A DNA stretch of 64,000 bases from Macrobrachium rosenbergii (Eukaryota; Arthropoda; Malacostraca; Decapoda; Palaemonidae): the NCBI RefSeq assembly GCF_040412425.1, contig NC_089795.1:82788663-82852662 (forward strand), written 5' to 3'. The translations under genes and the position numbers were made by a program. This document shows positions 55,954 to 64,000 of this stretch, in pieces. The notes beneath the pieces were generated by a model, which did not search any database, had not been told where the DNA came from, and was given only the letters and a program-made list of their open reading frames with translations. The number at the start of each line of letters is the position of its first letter. The first letter of the stretch is position 1.

Positions 55954-57794
55954 GTTTACATTTGACTCGAGCGGCCCTCTGGCGGCCAAACCTTAAACTT
56001 GAACATCTCAAGGTTGTGGTGTCTCGGGAACTTTCGGCAGCAATATTTGCAAAGTGACAGATACGGTATTTGCTAAATTTGTTAAACTTTATGTCAGGAA
56101 TGAAAAATAAAGTGACATATTACTTTACTTAGAACACGTTAACCAGTGTAAACTCGTTTAAGCAAAACGATACAGATTGAGAATGTGCTCATGGCTCTTA
56201 TCTCTTTAAACTGATCACTTATGGTAATGTGATAATTATCTGACGGAACGCATCCGTGCAACTTACGTTTCATTCTTGTCGAATCAGCATTAAAATAACG
56301 GAACTATCACATCGGGAACTTCTGGTTACGTGCGAACCTTTGTACATTCAGAATTTCAAGCATTAACTTTGTAAGTCATTTTGATCCTCATAGTCTATTC
56401 CCTCATACAGCACTTCCTCGTAACTACTTCCGTAGCCTTGTGTAAAAATTCCAAGGGCAAGTAATTTGCAAAGCCTGTAGCAAGCGTTTGACCTTTGTGA
56501 TGAGGTGATCACCGAGGAAGTATTGCATTAGTTTTGCTCTTTGGTCGTTTTCATCTACTTTTTCGAATTTTTCTTTTTACAATACCACACTTGGTTGTAG
56601 AGGCATTTACCTTATATTAGTTTTGAAAGACAGTTTTGCGGGACTTTTTCTAAAACAGAAGATATATAAGGTAAAATGTGTGGGCAAAAATAAAAAAAAA
56701 GTTTGTGAAATGTACGGCACACTGTTAATAGCTGTACAGAAAAATATTGAAGGCTTTATCAGTTTTTAACCTAATATAATGTACTTGAGAATACAGTCTT
56801 CATTATTACCATCCAGATTTACATTGTGTCAGATCCACGGTAGTGAGTAGTGTGCTACACTTCATTGCCATAATTCACAATCATTCCTAGCGTAGTGGTC
56901 ACCCATGCCTCCTTTCGTAAGTTCTCATGGTTTATTCACATATATGCCGAGAATGAAGGGGGAAACCGGTGAGGAGTCATTGTCGCATTTTTTTGTTGAA
57001 ATTAAAGGACACTGGCAGCTTAGCTTACGTGGGCCAGAATAGAGCCAGTCGTTGAGTTTGGTGAAAAGAATATTAGTAAGAAAACAACCGACAGAGAGAA
57101 ATGAAATGAAATGGGAGATTAATCCATCTTTGAAACTTTTTCTGGGCATCAGTGTTCCTTTTAGGATTGCACGGTTCAGTGATTTTCCTTCCCTACACTG
57201 TCCAGCTTGGGAATTCTCTTCCAGCCTCTGTTTACCAGACTCTTAAGACCATGGCGTAGAAAAGCAGTGTGCCATTTGAGTCGTATCCCCCACCCCCCCT
57301 CCCAACCACCACACCAGCTGACAATAAATAATTGCATTGTAGTTTCTAGGACTCACCGTAACGAGTAAATTTTGTTCGAAGAATGTAAATGATTCCATAT
57401 TTAAATGGATGTTGTTCTTGCTCGGAGAGAATTTACTTGTATCGAATTTGATGTTTTTTCTAGCATATAGGATAATTTTTGGTGTCCTGAAGATTAATTC
57501 GTAAGTATTATTCGTATGAGCAATTTTTGAAGTTCAAGATGATTCAGTAATGATCTGGCTCGCAGGAGGCAGATAATTTGATTGATCGAATTGTATAATA
57601 CGCTAAAGTTATCTCCTTATTATCAGCCTGCATGTGTATAATTGTTGTCCTCTCTCTCTCTTTATCTTTCTCTTTGTGGGTTTATTTGCATAGTGAGAAA
57701 TGCACAAGAAACAAAATGCTAAGCAAACTCTTGACCTCCTCTTTGTTATTTGACAAACACACGATAACAAACGCAGAGAGAAAAAAAAAATAAA
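55954..57794. other. Upstream region of the exon, no gene seen
   Basis: Would hold the promoter and 5' UTR of the minus-strand gene. I see no TATA box at a fitting distance and cannot place a start site. A 74-codon minus frame (57149-56925) has no domain. Confidence 0.45.
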
Positions 57795-58190
57795 AAATGC
57801 GCCGAAGTTTCTTCACAGCTCAAGTTTCGAAGACCATCCGCTACAGCGTATAAATCAAGGCCACCGAAATAGAGCTATCTTTCAGTGGTCTCGGTATAAT
57901 GCTGTATGAGCCACGGCCCATCAAACTTTTAACCGGCCTGGTGGTGTGGCTATCCTTTATAGTTGCCAGAAGCAAGATTATAGCTAACTTTAACCAAATA
58001 AAAATAAAACTACACAGGCCAGAGGGCTGCAGCTTGGTATGTTTGATAATTGGAGGGTGGATGATCAGCATACCAATTTGCAGCCCTCTAGTCCCAGTAG
58101 TTTTTAAGATCTGAAGGCTGACAGAAAAAGTGTGGACGGACAGACAAAGCCGGCACAATAGTTTTCTTTTACAGACAACTAAAAACTTGT
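57795..58190 (+). repeat. ~390-bp interspersed repeat, copy 1
   Basis: Words 'caaggccaccgaaat', 'cagtggtctcggtataat', 'gagccacggcccat', 'ggagggtggatgatcagc', 'ttgcagccctctag', 'ggacggacagacaaagccgg' and the end 'tagttttcttttacagac'. An inverted second copy is at 58795-59190. No coding potential. I believe it is a common decapod repeat, from memory only. Confidence 0.85.
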
Positions 58191-58794
58191 CGTCAGGAAT
58201 ATCTTTTAACGACTTCTCACTAGCATATTCAAACAGCCATCTTAATCTTTCTGGGATTATGTGTTAGATTCTACGAGTTTATGACTAATTCAGTATTTGC
58301 AGAGATGTTTCATACTCAAGAATTTCTGCACACACACACATTGACATTGACACACACACTGGCTGGAGGTCAGAACTCTGTGGGACTGAGAAGATATCAC
58401 CACCTGTCCTATTCACCAGTTCTGTGGACAACTGAGACATTTCTCATTTGAGAGTCGCTCTGCCTAAACTTCAGTGCTGATCAATTCGAGAAGAGAAGGA
58501 GCAATAATATGATTTTATCTCGAATGACGATGAAGGTACATCAAAGAATTTTTTCCATCATTCTATGTTGCATTAAACAATATATCATTCATACGAACTA
58601 TTAATTCGGATACTTGGTTGAATCACTCCTTTGAAACGATCATAAAATCCATAGGAAAATCTTAGGATCTGTAGAATCGTAAAAAATTTTGAATGATACT
58701 CAAATTCTTTTTAATAGTATTCGAAATAATATGAACTTCCCTTATGCCCACGTGCTAGTGTGTTGAAAATGACATGTGAGCAACAAATTTATCC
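58191..58794. other. Spacer between inverted repeat copies
   Basis: Contains a short CACACA run (58330-58360). No gene seen. Confidence 0.6.
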
Positions 58795-59190
58795 TTTTTA
58801 GTTTTCTGTAAAAGAAAACTATTGTGCCGGCTTTGTCTGTCCGTCCGCACTTTATTCTGTCCGCCCTTAAATCTTAAAAACTTTTGAGGCTAGAGGGTTG
58901 CAAATTGGGATGTTGATCATCCACCCTCCCATCATCAAACATACCAAATTGCAGCCCTCTAGCCTCAGTAGTTTTTCTTTTATTTAAAGTTAAAGTTAGC
59001 CATGATCGTGCTTCTGGCAACGATATAGGCTAGGACACCACCGAGCCATGGTTAAAGTTTCATGGGCCGTGGCTCATAGAGTATTATACCGAGACCACCG
59101 AAAGATAAATCTGTTTTCGGTGGCCTTGTTTATACGCTGTAGCGGCTGTACAGAAACCTCGATTTCGCCGAAGAAACTTCGGCACATTTT
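58795..59190 (-). repeat. ~390-bp interspersed repeat, copy 2 (inverted)
   Basis: The reverse complement aligns over its full length with 57795-58190, with about 80-85 percent identity by eye. Begins 'agttttctgtaaaagaaaac', itself nearly palindromic, which could be a terminal feature. Confidence 0.85.
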
Positions 59191-59573
59191 ATACTTGTTT
59201 ATTTTTGCTGTGGATATTCGCATTTTCACCTGTTCATGCATAAATTCATTTATCGCGAGACGAATATGCAAACATTTTGAACCAAATTATTAATAATCCA
59301 TATAGTTTTATGTATACGACCGTCAACAATTTAAATATGGGAAAATCTCTATGATTTATTGATATTCCGTTTAGACTGGCCTGCAGGCATACACGAAAAC
59401 ATTTCATAAAAAACAAAATTTCTCGTTAAATTTGCTTATGTTATCTTTGATACGTATATGTTTTCTGTCAGTTATGACTGTTCTTCGGTTGTCATTCGAT
59501 GGGAAAGAAAATCAGTGAACATTCAATATCATGTTCTTTGAAAATATATTAATCAAACCTGCAAGCAACAACG

Positions 59574-59576
<3 letters not shown>
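59191..59576. other. No gene seen
   Basis: AT-rich unique-looking sequence. Confidence 0.55.
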
Positions 59577-59635
<59 letters not shown>

Positions 59636-59637
59636 GA
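59577..59637. repeat. (TAA)n microsatellite
   Basis: About 19 near-perfect units directly before the GC-rich array. Confidence 0.95.
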
Positions 59638-59709
59638 AATAAAAGCCCATTAACAAGCAGATTATCCAGCAGTGACCCAATCTTGTAAGCTCTTCAAAAT
59701 ACTTCAGTC

Positions 59710-61505
59710 TAGCACCAAAAAAGCCCTCGTCTTGGCCAGCCTGCCCGTGCGAGCCCGGAGGTTCCAGCTAGGAGGCATTCCTCTTGGGCTTTCTTCCCTA
59801 AGAAAGCCTCTGGGTCTCTGCTCGGCCGGAAGGCCTTCCTTTGGGGCTATCTTCCCCCTGAATCCTAACATCCCCTGCCTTATCACTTTGGGCCTACTTG
59901 GGGTTTGTCTTCCCCAAGAGAGCCTATATACCCTACCCAGGGAAGCCTCTACTCCACGGATGCCTTCCAAAGGAAGCCCAGGAATATTCATCATCCAGAC
60001 CAGAGGACCTCTTCCTGGACTGCCTTTTGCAGGGAAATTTTGGGGCACTCTCAAAAGCTGAAGACTCACACAAACGGATGCCTTCCCAGGGAAGCCTTTG
60101 TCCTCGCCCCTTTGGGGATGCTTCTCGGCCTGGCAAGAGGCCTGCCCCTCACATGGTAAGGCAGCCCTAGAAAAGGGTCTCCCCAAAAACCTCCAGGAAG
60201 GTATCTTTGGGGTAGGGCTGGAGACCTTTCTAAGAAGCATTGGCCCACACCACAGTTGTGAGGTACAGGAATGCCTTCCTACCCTGGTAGGAGCTCTGCT
60301 TCCCTGCCAAGTTGTCCTAGCTCCCTCCGTGAAGGAATCTCTCGGGGAGGGGCTGGAAGCCCTCTTCAAGGGATGCTTCCCCTAGGAAGCCTTGGCCCTC
60401 ACCTAAGTGGCGAGACAGCTTTGCAGGATGGCTTCCATTCAAGAAGTGCTGTGCCTCACTTTGAGAAAGCATTCCTCAGAGTGGAGATCCTGCCCAAGGG
60501 GTGCCTTTACTATGAAGTCTTAGCCCCATCTCCTGTGGTGAGGACTTCCTCTGGGAATGCTTCCTGGCCTGGCAGAAGCACTGCCTCCCTCTTGCAGGAC
60601 AATCCTAGGGGATATCTTTGCTGCGAAGCCTTGATCTCCTCCCCTCGCCTCCATGGTAATGTCTACTTATGGGGATGCTTTCCAGCTTGACAGGGGCCCC
60701 TCCCTTCTTGCTGGAGGAGGATCTTACTGCTAGGGGTGCACTGACTCCCTTCATGAAGGTATCCCCCAGGGTAGGGGCTGTAGACCTTCATCAAGGGATC
60801 CCTTCTCCAAGAAGCCTTGGCCCTTAGCCCTGTGGTGGGGGCCCGCGTGGATGTTTCCCAGCCTTGAGGGAACCCTGCCTTCCTACTGAGAAGGCATGGA
60901 AAAGCCGTAGCTCCCTCTGGGATTGCATCCATGGGGAGAGGGTTTGGAGACCCCCACCCCCTTCAAGGGGATGCCCTCCTAAGAAGCCTTGGCTTCCATC
61001 CCATGTGGTGAGGCCTTCTTGGAGCATGCTTCCTTGTGTGGCAGGAGCCCTATTTTCCTTCTGAGTAGGCAGCCCCAGAAGAGGACCACCTAGGCAGGGA
61101 TGCTCTGTGGCTTCCTTTGACAATGCATACCTTGGGGAGGGGCTAGAGACCCTCCTGAGGGATGTCTTCTCTAAAAAGACTTGTTCCCCACCCTCACACT
61201 CTGCAGTGAGGCCCTCCTTGAGGGATACATCCTGGTCTGGCAGAAGCCCGGCCTCCCTTCAGGGAAAACAATCCCAGAGAAGGGTCTCTCATCCAAGGAT
61301 GCCCCAGCCTCTTCAGGGAAGGCATCCTGTGGGGATGGGTTAGAGACCTTCCTCAAGGGGAAACCTTCCCTAGAAAGCCTTCCCCTGGTGAGGCCTTCCC
61401 TTGGGGATGCTTCCCAGCCTGCAGGAACCCTATGTGCCTGCTAGAAAGACTACCCCGTTGTAAAGCTTCCTTGCCGGGATCGCCCTCAGGGAAGGTATCT
61501 CAAGG
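59710..61505. repeat. GC-rich degenerate tandem array, ~140-200-bp units
   Basis: Recurrent blocks: 'ggggaggggctggaga'-like at about 60212, 60350, 60772, 60940, 61138 and 61338, each followed by 'caagggatgcttcc' and 'aggaagccttggccc' variants; 'gatgcttcccagcctggcag' and 'agaaggcagcccc' variants occur between. Composition is sharply richer in G+C than the flanks, with abrupt edges. Long frames occur on both strands in several phases, as expected from a repeat without stops rather than a gene. No splice or promoter signal noted. Confidence 0.8.
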
Positions 61506-62298
61506 TGAGTGTCTCCCGACCTAATCGTGTTGAGTTAGATGCTGTAACTGATTTATTTTCATATATTCTACATGAAATACATTCGAATCACTGATAGATA
61601 TTAGTCCACGAAGAATGAGTTTGAAGGCATCCGCAGCCTCTTACATGATTCCAGTATTACAGACAGGTGTTCGGGGTTCCGGAAGGTTGCATAAAGTTGT
61701 AGTAATGCTCTTGACTAAGGCTACAAATAAACTAATTCCTCAAATGTAAATTCTCACAAAAATATAAAGAAATTTAGGAATTTGAGATCAATTAAAGGTT
61801 ACTGTAAGTTTCTGACGGTCGTAGAGAGAAGGAGAAAATACAGTATCCTAAATTGAAGGTTTCGAAGCACATTTCTGTGAAACGTTCTAGGTCATGAAAT
61901 GAGTATTTCGAAACCTTAAGTGGAAACCGAGAAGCGTCTGCTTCCTTGTGATAATAAAGAGCTGGGGTTTCCCTTCTGCTTACTTTTATTCCGTAAGGGG
62001 AAGCATCCACATTGTTATTAATTGAAATATTCTCGAATAAGTTTTACAAAGAAAAACCACAAGTTATTCCACGAAACCTAACGTTTCCTTTTAAGTCTTC
62101 GGAGATGTTTAGTTTTGTAGGCAAAGTTCCATATCTTTGCTTGAGGAAATCTTCAGAGCTCCGACGTACAATTTTAACCAGACAGTATGGAGGTTTTCTG
62201 ACACGCATACGTGTATAACTCTGTCAGACTGACTCATAATAATAGCTCTCAGACAAATTGCATGTGTTTATTTGTTGTTGTATATATCTTTATTTAAT
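61506..62298. other. No gene seen
   Basis: Short frames (72 codons on minus at 62010-61792; 68 on plus at 62012-62218) show no recognisable domain. Confidence 0.5.
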
Positions 62299-62492
62299 AT
62301 ACCATAAACTTACATATTTATCTAAAAGAGAATATTTTACTATGTTTTATGCTATATAAGAATAAGATGTGGAAATGATGTGGAGACTCAAAGGGATTTA
62401 TTCAAATACATCGGTTACTGGGTAGAGTCCGAAGGGAAGTTTTGCAACTCGGTGGTAAGCATACGTGCTTTGGAACGTGCCATGTTTATGAC

Positions 62493-62566
<74 letters not shown>

Positions 62567-62618
62567 CTTTAAAACTAAATTAAGTAATATTAGTATGTTT
62601 ATTAAATACATACACACG

Positions 62619-62702
<84 letters not shown>

Positions 62703-62973
62703 GTATATGTGTGTGTGTGTAATAAGCAGGAATAATATTACTTAATTTAGTTTTAACGACTCTCTCTCTCTCTCAATGTCATAAACATGACATATTCCAA
62801 CGCACGTATGCTTAACACTGTGTTGCAAAACTTCCCTCCGGACTTTACCCAGTTACTGAAGCATTTGAATAAATCCCCTTGGAGTCTACATCATTTCTTC
62901 ATGTTATTCTTATATTACATAAAACAATCAAATATTCTTTTCTAAAAAAATATGTATCTAAGTTTATTGGTAC
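62299..62973. repeat. Large palindrome with AT core
   Basis: The left arm (62299-62619) and right arm (62712-62973) are reverse complements at roughly 85 percent ('gggatttattcaaata', 'aagcatacgtgc', 'catgtttatgacattgag', 'aaaactaaattaagtaata'). A GA run (62495-62565) in the left arm faces a shorter CT run (62760-62774) in the right. The centre is about 80 bases of AT (62622-62701). Probably a foldback element or an inverted duplication. Confidence 0.85.
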
Positions 62974-62993
62974 TGTAAACAAAGATAAATACA

Positions 62994-62994
62994 A

Positions 62995-63043
<49 letters not shown>

Positions 63044-63047
63044 CAGT

Positions 63048-63087
<40 letters not shown>
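62994..63087. repeat. (CA)n(TA)n microsatellite
   Basis: CA units (62994-63019) then TA units with one 'cag' interruption to 63087. Confidence 0.95.
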
Positions 63088-63089
<2 letters not shown>

Positions 63090-63099
63090 GGAGAATTTC

Positions 63100-63560
63100 A
63101 GAAAATTGTCTTTACAAATGAGCTATGTATCCAGTAAGACAAACAAACTGTGGCACGAGACTCGTGAGCCTTCTCAACAGAAGTGCATTTGCACCTAGTT
63201 TGAACTTCTGAAGTTCAAATGATTCAACCACATGATTACGAAGACCATTCCACAATTTAGTTACAGCTGTAATAACCATCCTCACAAAAGAAAAGGCAGG
63301 ACTGCTGGAATTAACTGCATATCTATCACACGTCGTATGGATGGTATAGTCAGGAAGATCTGAGCGCAAAAGATGGTCAGAATTAAGGAGGATTTTATGT
63401 AGCTCGCTCACTGCCAGAGATTAGGCCTACAGCCAAGTGACGCGGTACCTGCAAGAGCTTTCCCCGGGTTCCAGGGTATCTGTGCCTATCACTTGTTTGC
63501 CCTTGTAGCACGTGATCTTAATGTGACCCCAGCCTTATAATCAAAATGTCTCCGGAAGTT
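63100..63560 (-). pseudogene. LINE C-terminal fragment (Jockey/CR1/Rex1-like)
   Basis: The minus frame 63411-63112 reads 'DYTIHTTCDRYAVNSSSPAF', 'VTKLWNGLRNHVVESFELQK' and 'FKLGANALLLRRL', the usual C-terminal end of LINE ORF2 proteins (compare LINE 2's 'RSFIAFLPLDCGTASPEDVF'). The stop is near 63112 and the 3' side runs into the TA microsatellite. The part upstream of 63420 is in other frames. 5'-truncated; no RT motif. Confidence 0.7.
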
Positions 63561-64000
63561 TGTTAATGAAGTAAATAACTTCCATTCTTTGTAACTTGTA
63601 TTTCAAACATACTTTGCTAAGTTTAATTCCCCGTGAAACTGAAGTTACGGAAAGTGTATCATATTTTATAAGAAGAAAATATCAACAAGTTTATTCAATA
63701 ATTCTTCTCGTCAAGTGAAGAAGCCACATACACACATACATACATGCATAAGCACACGTACAAACATACGAATTCACTATTACATCGGATAATTTCTGCA
63801 CAAAAGACAGTAAATTCTGAAAGAGCCGCCCATTATTTGAAAACAAAGGATGCCCAACCCAACGTGCTACCAGAGTCCCAGTGTATGCTGTGAGGTCTTG
63901 ACCAGTCGTTCACGGAAGTCGGGGCTCTTCCTCTTTCTTTTTTCCTCGCTTTCTTTTTTCTCCTACACGCAAAAGAAAGAAGAAAACTGTGTCGTCACAA
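63561..64000. other. No gene seen
   Basis: Short CACA runs near 63728-63760 and a pyrimidine-rich tract near 63930-63965. No coding sequence recognised before the window ends. Confidence 0.5.

Noticed and set aside
59704..60369. A 221-codon open frame on the minus strand
   Set aside because: It lies in the GC-rich tandem array, where several frames on both strands are open at once because stop codons are rare. No domain, start context or splice signal supports it.

Overview
This window is repeat-rich eukaryotic DNA with long non-coding stretches, no bacterial-style operons, and almost every long reading frame lying inside a decayed transposable element. The repeat set (DIRS-like tyrosine-recombinase retrotransposons, I-clade-like and Jockey/Rex1/CR1-like LINEs, a tRNA-headed SINE, pogo/Tigger-like MITEs, very long AT/CA/GA/AAT microsatellites and TTAGG-like words) fits a decapod crustacean. 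That assignment is inference from recognising repeat types, not from a database search.

Layout. 1-700: DIRS gag scrap, then a SINE (731-990). 1362-7195: near full-length but decayed LINE on the minus strand (ORF1 zinc knuckles, endonuclease, reverse transcriptase with a YMDD box, RNase H, 3' tail). 8711-10665: DIRS copy A. 11148-11540: SINE copy, ATT tract and a hairpin. 11555-14830: second minus-strand LINE with a degenerate 2A-like motif. 15780-17660: DIRS RT fragment (minus) joined head to head to a DIRS recombinase (plus). 18152-21150: inverted-repeat-bounded element with a nested LINE tail. 21173-22960: Tigger-like transposase scrap, piggyBac-like MITE and a LINE RNase H fragment. 22951-26700: DIRS copy E carrying a Tigger-like MITE. 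27371-37005: DIRS copy B, with its RT-gag block present twice. 37370-50260: DIRS copy D, split by a TA-flanked MITE that is itself split by DIRS copy C. 50300-54082: microsatellites, MITEs and a 340-bp tandem repeat. 55777-55953: the only convincing host coding exon, on the minus strand. 57795-63560: inverted repeat pair, a 1.8-kb GC-rich tandem array, a large palindrome and a LINE 3' end.

The elements read as layered insertions. DIRS copies (gag, then RT/RNase H, then tyrosine recombinase, all read right to left) end in a recurrent ~300-bp terminal module. Cut-and-paste MITEs landed inside them, and younger DIRS copies landed inside the MITEs. No copy looks intact: frameshifts, stops and catalytic substitutions are frequent. 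The most informative observations are the exact in-frame nesting at 37666/45522, the shared LINE/SINE 3' tail, the degenerate 2A-like motif, and several undescribed-looking tandem or foldback repeats.
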